Origin: Phaeodactylibacter sp.
GTDB lineage: Bacteria > Bacteroidota > Bacteroidia > Chitinophagales > Saprospiraceae
Direction: 5' to 3'
DNA: 64,000 bases
Assembly: GCF_022763345.1 (NCBI RefSeq)
Contig: NZ_JALEGS010000050.1
Location: 62,001 to 126,000 of the forward strand
Made by a program: the position numbers and the translations under genes. Shown here piece by piece: positions 9,424-17,645 of the stretch. Position 1 is the first letter of the stretch. Each line of letters starts with the position of its first letter. The notes under the pieces are model-generated. The model was not told the DNA's origin and did no database searches. It saw only the letters and a program-made list of their open reading frames with translations.

Positions 9424-9465
9424 GTATCTGTTTTCAGCTGCCTGCATCAGGCGCAGGAGCTCAAA

Positions 9466-10731
9466 TTACATATTCTCAATAATCTCTGTACCAAACTCAG
9501 AACACTTCAGCAGGGTCGCCCCTTCCATCAAACGCTCAAAGTCATAAGTTACGCGCTTGCCTGCGATGGCGCCTTCAACGCCTTTCACAACGAGGTCAGC
9601 AGCTTCGTTCCAGCCCATGTAGCGTAGCATCATTTCGCCGGAAAGGATAACCGAGCTTGGGTTGACTTTGTCAAGGCCAGCGTACTTTGGCGCGGTACCG
9701 TGGGTCGCTTCGAAGATCGCACGGCCCGTAGTATAATTGATATTCGCACCTGGCGCAATCCCGATACCACCTACCTGTGCGGCAAGGGCATCAGAAACGT
9801 AGTCGCCATTGAGATTAAGGGTTGCAATGACTGAATATTCCGCCGGGCGGGTCAGGATTTGCTGCAGGAAGGCATCCGCGATGGAGTCCTTGATGAGCAG
9901 TGCCCCTTTGTCAAGGGCTTCTTTTTGAGCCTTGTTAGCCGCGTCTTTGCCTTGCTCCGCAACGATGCGGTCATACTGAGCCCAGGTGAAGACCTTGTCG
10001 CCGTACTCCCGCTCTGCCATTTCGTAACCCCAGTCTTTGAATTTACCTTCGGTAAACTTCATGATGTTGCCTTTGTGCACGAGGGTTACGGAAGGCAGCT
10101 TCTGATCCAGCGCGTAGTCAATCGCGGCACGGACCAGGCGTTCTGTACCTTCTACTGAAACTGGCTTGACCCCCAGAGAAACAGAATCCGGGAAGCGAAT
10201 CTGTGTCACGCCCATCTCTTCCATAAGGAACTTCTTGACTTTCTCTGCTTCCGGCGTACCGTTGAGGTATTCAATACCGGCGTAGATATCTTCGGTATTT
10301 TCCCGGAAGATGACCATGTCAATCGCGCCAGGGTTTTTTACCGGAGATGGCACGCCAGTGAACCAACGCACCGGGCGTACACAGGCAAACAGGTCCAGCT
10401 TCTGCCGCAGGGCCACGTTCAGGGAGCGGATACCACCACCTACCGGAGTCGTCAGCGGGCCTTTGATGGCCACGAGGTATTCTTTGATGGCGTCCAGGGT
10501 ATCCTGAGGCAGCCATTCGCCGGTTTGGTCAAACGCTTTCTGACCAGCCAGCACTTCCTTCCAGTGGATTTTGCGTTCGCCCCCGTAAGCTTTCTCAACA
10601 GCTGCGTCCAGTACGCGCTCAGAAGCCGCCCAAATATCAGGACCGATGCCATCTCCTTCGATGAAAGGCAGGATGGGATCGTTAGGTACGTTTAGTTTTC
10701 CATTTTCAATGGTGATTTTTGATCCGCTCAT
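9466..10731 (-). CDS. icd: NADP-dependent isocitrate dehydrogenase
   Basis: This 421-residue TCA-cycle enzyme oxidatively decarboxylates isocitrate to 2-oxoglutarate. It is collinear with the E. coli-type (prokaryotic homodimeric) enzyme: FIEGDGIGPDIW near the start, the substrate loop IRSLNVALRQ with the serine that E. coli phosphorylates, VIFRENTEDIYAGIEY, KGNIMKFTEG, and HGTAPKYAG with VTYDFERLMEGA. The Lys-Tyr pair after HGTAP and the late Tyr-x-x-x-Arg are the NADP-recognising set. It is a single gene with its own terminator. It is divergent from the flavin reductase across a 311-base region with a strong inverted repeat. Confidence 0.96.
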   Translation of the reverse strand: MSGSKITIENGKLNVPNDPILPFIEGDGIGPDIWAASERVLDAAVEKAYGGERKIHWKEVLAGQKAFDQTGEWLPQDTLDAIKEYLVAIKGPLTTPVGGGIRSLNVALRQKLDLFACVRPVRWFTGVPSPVKNPGAIDMVIFRENTEDIYAGIEYLNGTPEAEKVKKFLMEEMGVTQIRFPDSVSLGVKPVSVEGTERLVRAAIDYALDQKLPSVTLVHKGNIMKFTEGKFKDWGYEMAEREYGDKVFTWAQYDRIVAEQGKDAANKAQKEALDKGALLIKDSIADAFLQQILTRPAEYSVIATLNLNGDYVSDALAAQVGGIGIAPGANINYTTGRAIFEATHGTAPKYAGLDKVNPSSVILSGEMMLRYMGWNEAADLVVKGVEGAIAGKRVTYDFERLMEGATLLKCSEFGTEIIENM

Positions 10732-10786
10732 ATTCTATTATTCAGTTTTTATTAGTTGGTGACTGTAATTCCCTAAGTAGTGGGAC

Positions 10787-10859
10787 AAAAATAAAATACA
10801 CTACTTTCAAAAAGCTTTCGCCCCAACGTTGCACAAAACAAGTTGTGTATTTTATTTTT
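10787..10859. promoter_or_regulatory. perfect 15-bp inverted repeat upstream of icd
   Basis: AAAAATAAAATACAC at 10787-10801 is the exact reverse complement of 10845-10859, with 43 bases between. It sits 56 bases upstream of the icd start. The arms resemble AT-rich promoter or operator sequence, so a regulator site or a cruciform is possible. Confidence 0.55.
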
Positions 10860-10862
10860 CGA

Positions 10863-10881
10863 GAAGCCCTGAGGCTTTTTT
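10863..10881 (+). terminator. small hairpin plus T-run in the leader region of the flavin reductase
   Basis: GAAGCC-CTGA-GGCTTTTTT is a short GC stem followed by six T. It lies 162 bases before the flavin reductase start, with no gene ahead of it on this strand. It may be an attenuator or end a leftward-region transcript. Confidence 0.4.
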
Positions 10882-11042
10882 AGCGGTCCAAAGGTAAAAA
10901 TTAAATACAAAAAAACAGGTAGTTCTGACGGTCAGAAACAGGCAAAAGCTTGGAATTTAAGGGGCTGACCAAGGACAGTGTGCCAAATCGAACACGGATT
11001 TGGTTACTTCCGTTAACAAGATGTAATCAAAATGAAAAATTT

Positions 11043-11570
11043 ATGGATACCATACGCGCAAAAGAAGATGTGCTGGAAAAAATCACTTATGGCTTTCACG
11101 TTGTCACTACCCGGGCAGACCGGCAGGAATTATCTACCCGTGACCGCGATTATATTGCAGCGGGGACCATCAGTTGGGCCATGCAGAGCAGCTTTGAGCC
11201 TCCAATGGTCACGATCGCTGTAGCCAAGGATTCCGACCTGAACGAAACCATTCCCAAAGCCGGGTCCTTCGCCCTAAATATCTTGGGCAAAGATGATAAA
11301 GCACTTGTAGACGATTTCGCAAAAGACAGTGTTATCCGAAAGGATCAAACCATCAATGGCTATGACTTTCTCAATGGAACTGCAACGGAAGCCCCCATAC
11401 TTGACCGCGGCATCGGCTACCTGGAATGTGAACTTGCTGAACAGGTGAAAACGGATGGTGACCACGTACTTTTCATCGGTAAAGTGGTGAATAGCGACTT
11501 GCGGCAACCTGAACACCTGCCGCTGCACGAATGGGAGACGGGCAAGCACTACGGTGGCTTTCCCGCCTGA
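11043..11570 (+). CDS. flavin reductase family protein (FMN-binding split barrel)
   Basis: The protein has 175 residues from the ATG at 11043. The frame is open 93 bases further upstream, but the family start (a helix, then YGFHVVTTRADRQ) fits this ATG. The flavin-binding split-barrel features are YIAAGTISWAMQSSFEPPMVTIAV (read as separate strands) and SFALNILGKDD, with GKVVNSD and W-x-x-GKHYGG at the end. Such proteins bind FMN and reduce it, or use it as a cofactor, with NAD(P)H, in the cytoplasm. The real substrate is unknown. It stands alone and ends at a bidirectional hairpin. Confidence 0.85.
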   Translation: MDTIRAKEDVLEKITYGFHVVTTRADRQELSTRDRDYIAAGTISWAMQSSFEPPMVTIAVAKDSDLNETIPKAGSFALNILGKDDKALVDDFAKDSVIRKDQTINGYDFLNGTATEAPILDRGIGYLECELAEQVKTDGDHVLFIGKVVNSDLRQPEHLPLHEWETGKHYGGFPA

Positions 11571-11597
11571 AGAGCTGATCACCTTTGACTCGTAAAA

Positions 11598-11637
11598 TTA
11601 AAAGCGCCCCTACCCTGTTGCGGATAGAGGCGCTTTC
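11598..11637. terminator. bidirectional hairpin between flavin reductase and HTH gene
   Basis: AAAGCGCC...GGCGCTTT stem (11601-11608 with 11629-11636), with A-rich sequence to the left and T-rich sequence to the right. It lies between two convergent genes and can serve both. Confidence 0.7.
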
Positions 11638-11670
11638 GTTGTTTTGCAATGCTATAATCTCCAGTTCTAT

Positions 11671-11925
11671 CTAACTCAACACTTCTTCCTCTCCAAGGAT
11701 ACGCCTTGCGGCATCAAGGATGGCAGTACTTTCAAGGTTGACAATCCCGCCATTCGGGCCAGGTTGAATGTGGGCATCAACAATATCCCCATTCTCAAAT
11801 TTCTTTGCACCAAAGTAATTCCGGACCGTTTGTTCCTGGAGCCCCAATTCGGTGGCAATCCTTTTTACGCTTCCGGTTGGGAGACGGTGCTTGATCTCCC
11901 GCAGCTCATCATACGTTATATGCAT
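11671..11925 (-). CDS. small helix-turn-helix DNA-binding protein
   Basis: This 84-residue protein starts at MHITYDELREIKHRL; the frame extends 16 codons further upstream, but that part is not protein-like. Residues about 12-40 (TGSVKRIATELGLQEQTVRNYF) form a typical helix-turn-helix, with a recognition helix EQTVRNYFG. A conserved acidic tail follows (ILDAARRILGEE). It looks like a compact Bacteroidota transcription factor or nucleoid-associated protein. Targets are unknown and no partner gene is adjacent. Confidence 0.75.
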   Translation of the reverse strand: MHITYDELREIKHRLPTGSVKRIATELGLQEQTVRNYFGAKKFENGDIVDAHIQPGPNGGIVNLESTAILDAARRILGEEEVLS

Positions 11926-12069
11926 GGCTCTGTCATTTTGTGAAAGAATCGAATTTGCCTTAGAAATGTACAAATTCTATCCAAACAAACCAACTTAAAA
12001 CTCAAGATTTCACACCTTTTTATTTTGGCAATACATCCCCGGACCAAACAAAAAGAATGAACAAAACCC

Positions 12070-15000
12070 TTAATCGCTTTCCTTCAGCAGGATAACGTCT
12101 ACAGCCCGGGCCTTTACCGCTTTATTGAAAGCAGGAATTGCCTCCTTTTTCAAGGCGTAAAACCGGTCCAACTGCTCATCGATCTGCCGGGTTAGCGTTT
12201 CCTTTACTTCCCGGTCCTGATCAGTAGGTGGGAAGTCACCCGAACCAACCAGTGCATTGATATGTGCCAGCTTGTTAGTCAGCTTTATGGGGAAGTTTAA
12301 CGGGTCCTGCCGGCTCCGGTTTTTGGTTTGGTATAGAGCCGTCTCTACTTCTGTCATTACAGAATCTATGGCTTCTGCCTCCATAAGCAGGCTCTTATAT
12401 TCCTCCTGCCCTTTCCAGCGCTGCATAAACGGCTGCATTTGCTTGCGCACTTCCCGGATATCCGTGATCGCCTGATGGGCCTCAGAGACTTTTTCATTGA
12501 CCGATTGCATGAAATCAAAGCGGGCCTGCAGATCACTGACGGTGGAAGAAATGCGTGGATCTTTTTTCAACTGCCAGGGCTGCTCCAGGGTATCCTGATG
12601 CGTCATCAGCCGGACGGTATAGTAACCAGGCACCGCTTCCGGGCCACTCAATCCTGCCCACCAAAGAATCATGCCCTCCACCTCTTTTGCTTTGGGGTAG
12701 CGCAAATTCCAGTTGAATGTGTTGGCACCGGCTTCCACCTCCAGTTGGTCTTCTTTTTCTTTGGCATCCGTTGAAAAAGTGCGAATATGCTTACCCGACT
12801 CCTCATAAAAAGCCAGAGCCACCGTTTGAGAATCGGCTACTACCCTTTCCGGAAGGAAGAAGTGCACCATTACGCCTCCGGGGTGATTGGTACCGGCCGT
12901 TTTTAGGTTTTTGCGCTGCCCGCCATCCATCAGGTAGCTTTCAATAGGCTCAAAAAGATGAACTGTAGTTGTATCCATCTCAGGCGTAAGCTGGTGCAGG
13001 GGCGTCAGGTCATCGATCATCCAAAGGCTGCGGCCCTGTGTGGCAGCAATTAGATTCTGCTCCTTTACAGCGAGGTCCGTAATGGGCACAATTGGCAGGT
13101 TGAGCTGAAAGCGCGCCCAGGAACCGCCATTATCAAAAGAAAGGTACATGCCGCTTTCGGTCCCGGCATATAGTAACCCCTTTCGGTCCGGATCTGCCCG
13201 GACAACCCGGGTGAAGTGCTCCTCTGCAATGCCGTCTACCATGAGCCGCCAGTTAGCGCCATAATCCGTTACGTGGTACAGGTAAGGCTGATAATCGCCC
13301 AGCTTGTAACGGGTGCCGGCTATAAAGGCAGCTCCGGGGTTGAAGGGATCGGGGTCGATACTGTTGACCATAAGCCATTCCGGGAAATCCTTTGGGGTGA
13401 TGTTGTCCCAGTTTTGTCCGCCATCTCGGGACAGGTGCACCAGCCCATCGTCTGATCCGGTCCAGATGAGCCCCCTTTCGTAGGGTGATTCGGTAGCAGC
13501 AAAAATGGTACAATAGTATTCGACACCTGTGTTGTCTTTGGTAATGGGCCCTCCTGACGGCCCCAGCTTGGTGGAATCGTTGCGGGTCAGGTCCGGACTG
13601 ATCACTTCCCAGCTTTGCCCGCCATTGGTACTGACGTGCAGGTGGTTGGAAGCTGCATATAGTTTATCCGGATTATGAGGCGAGAAAAACAATGGGAAGT
13701 TCCATTGAAACCGGTACTTCATACCTTCTGCACCATACCCCATCGGATTATCCGGCCAGACATTGACCGCCCGGCGCTCACCAGTTCGGTGGTTCTTCAT
13801 GGTCAGGTAGCCGCCGTAGCTGCCGCCAAATACGATTTCGTTATCGGTAGGGTCCACCGCAATATGGGCACTCTCTCCACCGGCTGTAGATTCCCAGTCC
13901 GACTCCCCTATGCTGCTGCCGTCTGTACGGTGGCGGATCCGTATGGTCGAATTGTCCTGTTGTGCGGCATAGATACGATAGGGGAAGTCATTATCCGTAG
14001 TGACCCGGTAAAACTGTGCGGCAGGTTGATTGTGGTAGGTTGTCCAGTTTTCGCCCCCGTCAAAAGTCACCTGCGCCCCACCATCATCGCCAATAATCAT
14101 GCGGTCGGGGTCTTCAGGAGCAATCCATAAATCATGGTGGTCGCCATGAGGTGCAGCATAGGCTTTAAAAGTGCGCCCGCCATCTTTGGATTTATGGTAG
14201 CGGACGTTCATTACATACACCACGTCCTCATCCTGTGGGTCCGCATAGATGCGCGTATAATACCAGGCCCGCTGCCGCAGCGAGCGGCTGTCGTTGATGC
14301 GCGACCAGGTTTCCCCTCCGTCTTCCGAGCGCAACACGCCCCCATCTTTTGCTTCCACCAGTGCCCACACTCTTTCTGCATTCACTGGTGACACCGCAAT
14401 GCCAATAATGCCCAGCGGCCCTTCCGGGAAGCCTTCCTTTTCGGAAAGGTTTTCCCAAGTTGTGCCACTGTCTGTACTTTTCCAAAGGGCAGAGCCTTCG
14501 CCACCGCTCTCCAGGCTGTAGGGGGTGCGCCGGATACGCCAGGTAGACGCATAAACCACCCGTGGATTGGCAGGGTCAAGTAAAAGGTCTACCGCCCCGG
14601 CATCCGCATTAGCAAAAAGGACACGCTCCCAGGTATCCCCACCATCAATGGTACGGTATACGCCCCGGTCCTCTGCGCTTTTGAACAAGTCGCCCATCAC
14701 TGCCGCGTAGGCAATATCCGGATTGCGGGGATGTATGCGGATACGCCCAATGTGGCGCGATTTTTCGAGCCCTTTTTGTTCCCAGGTTTTGCCGCCGTCC
14801 ACGCTTTTCCAAATGCCGTAGCCAAAGGAAACATTACCGCGCACCGTCTTTTCTCCTCCACCCACGTAAATCACGTTAGGATCGTAAGTGCTGACCGCCA
14901 CCGCGCCAACGGAGCCGCCAAAGTAACCATCGGAAATATTCGCCCAGGTCTGCCCTCCGTCTTTGGTCTTCCAGACGCCGCCGCCGGTGCTTCCAAAGTA

Positions 15001-15192
15001 AAACAGATTGGGCTGACCGGGCACGCCCGTCACGGCGCAGCTCCGCCCGCCCCGAAACGGTCCGATATTGCGCCATTCCAGCCCCTCGTAAAGGGCGGGG
15101 GCGAAATCTGAGGAGGATTGAGCCCAAAGCTCAGGAGTGAATGCCGACAGCAGGAGGGCTGCCAGAAGAAGAAGTTTCTTTAAAAAGTTCAT
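12070..15192 (-). CDS. sortilin/VPS10-like BNR beta-propeller secreted protein
   Basis: The protein has 1040 residues from the ATG at 15192; an in-frame TTG two codons earlier is less likely. A signal peptide (MNFLKKLLLLAALLLSAF) precedes about twenty repeats with Asp-box signatures such as SxDxGxTW (KTKDGGQTWANI, KSVDGGKTWEQ, RSEDGGETWSRI), which build one or two beta-propellers over residues 40-720. A beta-sandwich (about 760-880) and a helical C-terminal region follow (LTRQIDEQLDRFYALKKE). No T9SS sorting domain is seen, so it may be periplasmic or surface-bound. Databases often label this family a glycosyl hydrolase because of the sialidase-like repeats, but I see no catalytic evidence. 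It is 30 bases downstream of the alkaline phosphatase gene on the same strand and likely co-transcribed. Confidence 0.9.
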   Translation of the reverse strand: MNFLKKLLLLAALLLSAFTPELWAQSSSDFAPALYEGLEWRNIGPFRGGRSCAVTGVPGQPNLFYFGSTGGGVWKTKDGGQTWANISDGYFGGSVGAVAVSTYDPNVIYVGGGEKTVRGNVSFGYGIWKSVDGGKTWEQKGLEKSRHIGRIRIHPRNPDIAYAAVMGDLFKSAEDRGVYRTIDGGDTWERVLFANADAGAVDLLLDPANPRVVYASTWRIRRTPYSLESGGEGSALWKSTDSGTTWENLSEKEGFPEGPLGIIGIAVSPVNAERVWALVEAKDGGVLRSEDGGETWSRINDSRSLRQRAWYYTRIYADPQDEDVVYVMNVRYHKSKDGGRTFKAYAAPHGDHHDLWIAPEDPDRMIIGDDGGAQVTFDGGENWTTYHNQPAAQFYRVTTDNDFPYRIYAAQQDNSTIRIRHRTDGSSIGESDWESTAGGESAHIAVDPTDNEIVFGGSYGGYLTMKNHRTGERRAVNVWPDNPMGYGAEGMKYRFQWNFPLFFSPHNPDKLYAASNHLHVSTNGGQSWEVISPDLTRNDSTKLGPSGGPITKDNTGVEYYCTIFAATESPYERGLIWTGSDDGLVHLSRDGGQNWDNITPKDFPEWLMVNSIDPDPFNPGAAFIAGTRYKLGDYQPYLYHVTDYGANWRLMVDGIAEEHFTRVVRADPDRKGLLYAGTESGMYLSFDNGGSWARFQLNLPIVPITDLAVKEQNLIAATQGRSLWMIDDLTPLHQLTPEMDTTTVHLFEPIESYLMDGGQRKNLKTAGTNHPGGVMVHFFLPERVVADSQTVALAFYEESGKHIRTFSTDAKEKEDQLEVEAGANTFNWNLRYPKAKEVEGMILWWAGLSGPEAVPGYYTVRLMTHQDTLEQPWQLKKDPRISSTVSDLQARFDFMQSVNEKVSEAHQAITDIREVRKQMQPFMQRWKGQEEYKSLLMEAEAIDSVMTEVETALYQTKNRSRQDPLNFPIKLTNKLAHINALVGSGDFPPTDQDREVKETLTRQIDEQLDRFYALKKEAIPAFNKAVKARAVDVILLKESD

Positions 15193-15222
15193 GGTCAATG
15201 AATTAGGGTGCAGTAGTACAAA

Positions 15223-16371
15223 TTATTTGCTCGCGGCTACCGTCTTTTCCGGTAAGCCCAACGCTTGTCTCATTTTATAATAGATTTCCGTATTTTCATA
15301 AATGCCCTCGAAAAGTTCCGCACCAGGACCGTAGGCAAAAACCGGCACCATAGCAGCAGTATGGCCATTGGTGGTGAAGCTTGCATTTACCGACTCAAAA
15401 GAGGACCCAGGATTAAGCGCCATGCCGCCGGATTCGTGGTCTGCGGTGACGATGACCAGGGTTTCCCCATCACGCCTTGCGAAATTCAGAGCTTCCTTCA
15501 CTGCCCGGTCAAAATCTTTGGTTTCTTCGATGACCAGCCCGCCATCATTGGAATGGCCTCCCCAGTCTATCATGGAGCCCTCTGCCATTAGAAAGAACCC
15601 TGCACTGCTGCGCCTCCCCAGGTAACTGACGCCCATGGATATGGCTCTTGGGAGATAGTCCCGCCCGGCGGCTTTGGTCAGGGGGTGCTTATCCGCTGCA
15701 AAATAACAAAACCGGCTCATCGGGCTGGGCACCAGGTCTTTCAACTCATGCTCCAGATAATTGGTCACATAGTAGTTCTTGCCCTCCATTTCCCGGATCA
15801 GGTCCCGTTCGTCTTTTTCGCGCCGGTCGAAGTAGCGCTTTCCTCCCCCGACCAGGTAATCGATACCAGAAGCAGCAAGGTCTTCGGCAATTTCTTCATA
15901 AAACACCCGGATGGGCTGATGGGCAGCAAAAGCAGCTGGTGTGGCGTGCACAATCGTAGCGGTGGCGATAAGACCCGTTGCATAGCCTTGCTCCTGCAAC
16001 TCTTCTAAAATCGTTTCACAAGCTGCAGAATCTACGGTCAGGCCGATCGCGCCGTTATAGGTTTTCACACCGCAGGCAAAAGCCGTTGCACCGGCAGCAG
16101 AATCCGTAATCAAATCGTTAGCAGAATAAGTTTTTTGAAAGCCGATGTGGGTGAACTGTTCGAGGTTCAGGCTGTTATCATTAGCGTATAAAGCAGCTGA
16201 GATGTGACCCAGCCCCATACCATCGCCAATTAAAAAAATGATATTTCGGGCAGTGGCATTCTCCGGTGGGGGTAATTGTTGCACCCGGCAGGACTCCAAC
16301 AGGGTAAAAAGGGCTAACCACAGCCCTAAGTAATAGATAGGCGCAAAATTAATATTTTGTCGTTTCTTCAT
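15223..16371 (-). CDS. alkaline phosphatase (PhoA superfamily), lipoprotein
   Basis: The protein has 382 residues. The N-terminus holds a lipobox (LLESC, Cys28), so it should be membrane-anchored and act outside the cytoplasm on phosphomonoesters. Active-site residues are all in place: Asp50 in IGDGMG, nucleophile Ser91 in ITDSAAGATAF, Thr144 in HATP, Glu264, Asp269 and His273 in AEGSMIDWGGH, Asp311-His312 in TADHESGG, and His337 in NGHT. Compared with the E. coli enzyme, the position of Asp153 is His142 and that of Lys328 is Trp270, the combination known from marine Vibrio-type enzymes with fast turnover. It precedes the sortilin-like gene in a probable two-gene unit. Confidence 0.95.
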   Translation of the reverse strand: MKKRQNINFAPIYYLGLWLALFTLLESCRVQQLPPPENATARNIIFLIGDGMGLGHISAALYANDNSLNLEQFTHIGFQKTYSANDLITDSAAGATAFACGVKTYNGAIGLTVDSAACETILEELQEQGYATGLIATATIVHATPAAFAAHQPIRVFYEEIAEDLAASGIDYLVGGGKRYFDRREKDERDLIREMEGKNYYVTNYLEHELKDLVPSPMSRFCYFAADKHPLTKAAGRDYLPRAISMGVSYLGRRSSAGFFLMAEGSMIDWGGHSNDGGLVIEETKDFDRAVKEALNFARRDGETLVIVTADHESGGMALNPGSSFESVNASFTTNGHTAAMVPVFAYGPGAELFEGIYENTEIYYKMRQALGLPEKTVAASK

Positions 16372-16500
16372 ACTTTGTCAATCCATAGTCCCTTTCCCGA
16401 CCTTAATCAAATTATACATCAATTGATCAAATCAAGCGATCGATTATTCTGTTAACATAGAATTAATCGGGCAAAAGTGGAATTTTATTTGGAACCACTG

Positions 16501-16508
16501 TAGCTTTG
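16501..16508 (+). promoter_or_regulatory. candidate Bacteroidota -7 box (TAnnTTTG)
   Basis: TAGCTTTG lies 55 bases before the gene at 16563, in the AT-rich divergent region with the phosphatase gene. No clear -33 TTTG at the right distance was found. Confidence 0.4.
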
Positions 16509-16562
16509 CCCTGTTAATTTAGAAAACAGAACGCCATTTTTTCACTCAACCGAAAATGAACT

Positions 16563-17645
16563 ATGATAAATCGGCTTTTGTCCACTTTAATGGCGATAAT
16601 AGGGCTCAGCACATTGGGTTTTGCTCAAGATAAGCAAACTATTTTTGATGCCCTGTATTCATCGGAAATATTAGAGGTCACCATTGAGACAGACCTCTCT
16701 TACCTTATAGATAACCGGAAAAAGGATGATTACCAGCATGCCATTTTCTCTTTTGAGAATGCGCAGGGCAGATTGGAGCAGCATGACATGAAGCTCAAGC
16801 CCCGTGGCAAATTCCGCCGGAATGTATGCGATTTCCCGCCTATTAAGCTCAACTTTTCCAAAGACCGGCTAATGGAGCGTGGCTATATCGCGGAGTATGA
16901 CAAGCTTAAGCTCGTCACACATTGTATGGATGACAAGTTTGCATCCAGAGAGAACGTTGCACGGGAATATCTGGCCTACCGCCTCTATAACATCATTTCC
17001 GATAAAAGCTACCGGGTACAGTTGGTCCGGATTGACTATATCGATAGTAAAAACCGGATTAGCAAAATCAGGCGCTACGGGTTTATCCTTGAAGATACGG
17101 ATGAGATGGCGCACCGTGCCGGCGGTAAGGAATGCGAAGAGTGTATCAATGTCCCCGCCAATGAGCTCGCCCTAAAGGAAGAGCACATCATGTCTGTTTT
17201 TCAGTACATGATTGGCAATGCAGACTACAACACGGGGATGATGCGCAACGTCAAAATGGTCCGTCCCTACACTGGCACGGGCGTTATTCCGGTGCCTTAT
17301 GATTTCGATTTTGCAGGTTTTGTTGATCCCTCTTATGCGATTCCCAACTCAGACTACGGGCTTGTATCCGTGAAGCAAAGAGTTTTCCTGGGTAATAAGG
17401 TAGACAGCGCGATGCTGTCCTCCACGCTGCAGCATTTCCTGTTCAAACGCATGGAAATGGAAAAAGAGATCGACAATTTCAAACTGCTTGACCGGCAGAG
17501 CCGTGCAGAAGTGCTTCGATACCTCGATACTTTTTATAAGGAAGCGGAAAACATCCTAAGTGGCTCCCCGCTGCGCGAAACGCTCCATAAGCAAGCGCTC
17601 CGGGACCATGAAGAAGGCAAAGGCACGAATGAGGTTAGGCGGTAA
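16563..17645 (+). CDS. secreted Bacteroidota protein, distantly CotH-kinase-like
   Basis: This 360-residue protein has a signal peptide (MINRLLSTLMAIIGLSTLGFA). The core has LKPRGKFRRNVCDFPPIKL (about 77-95), LKLVTHC, YLAYRLYNIIS, FILEDTDEMA, FQYMIGNADYN (about 212-222) and IPVPYDFDFAGF (about 242-253). The order, an RG-N-x-R-like strand followed by an IGN-D-N loop and a DFD loop, resembles the kinase-like fold of CotH proteins, where the Asn/Asp residues bind metal and ATP. I infer a kinase-like fold acting in the periplasm; the substrate is unknown. The stop overlaps the end of the convergent MOSC gene by 11 bases. Confidence 0.75.
   Translation: MINRLLSTLMAIIGLSTLGFAQDKQTIFDALYSSEILEVTIETDLSYLIDNRKKDDYQHAIFSFENAQGRLEQHDMKLKPRGKFRRNVCDFPPIKLNFSKDRLMERGYIAEYDKLKLVTHCMDDKFASRENVAREYLAYRLYNIISDKSYRVQLVRIDYIDSKNRISKIRRYGFILEDTDEMAHRAGGKECEECINVPANELALKEEHIMSVFQYMIGNADYNTGMMRNVKMVRPYTGTGVIPVPYDFDFAGFVDPSYAIPNSDYGLVSVKQRVFLGNKVDSAMLSSTLQHFLFKRMEMEKEIDNFKLLDRQSRAEVLRYLDTFYKEAENILSGSPLRETLHKQALRDHEEGKGTNEVRR

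Larger units (their letters stand above)
9120..9465. other. 346-base intergenic region, no gene seen
   Basis: Between the T9SS cargo gene and icd (convergent). It holds the plus-strand terminator at 9147, a small hairpin (CCCGAG at 9228 pairing with CTCGGG at 9241) and the icd terminator at 9392. The short open frames here (73-92 residues) overlap these structures and look non-coding. Confidence 0.7.
10732..11042. other. 311-base divergent intergenic region icd / flavin reductase
   Basis: No gene is visible. It is AT-rich and carries a 15-base perfect inverted repeat (10787-10801 and 10845-10859), followed by a short hairpin plus T-run (10863-10881) on the plus strand. It presumably contains both promoters. 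No TAnnTTTG box could be fixed with confidence. Confidence 0.6.
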
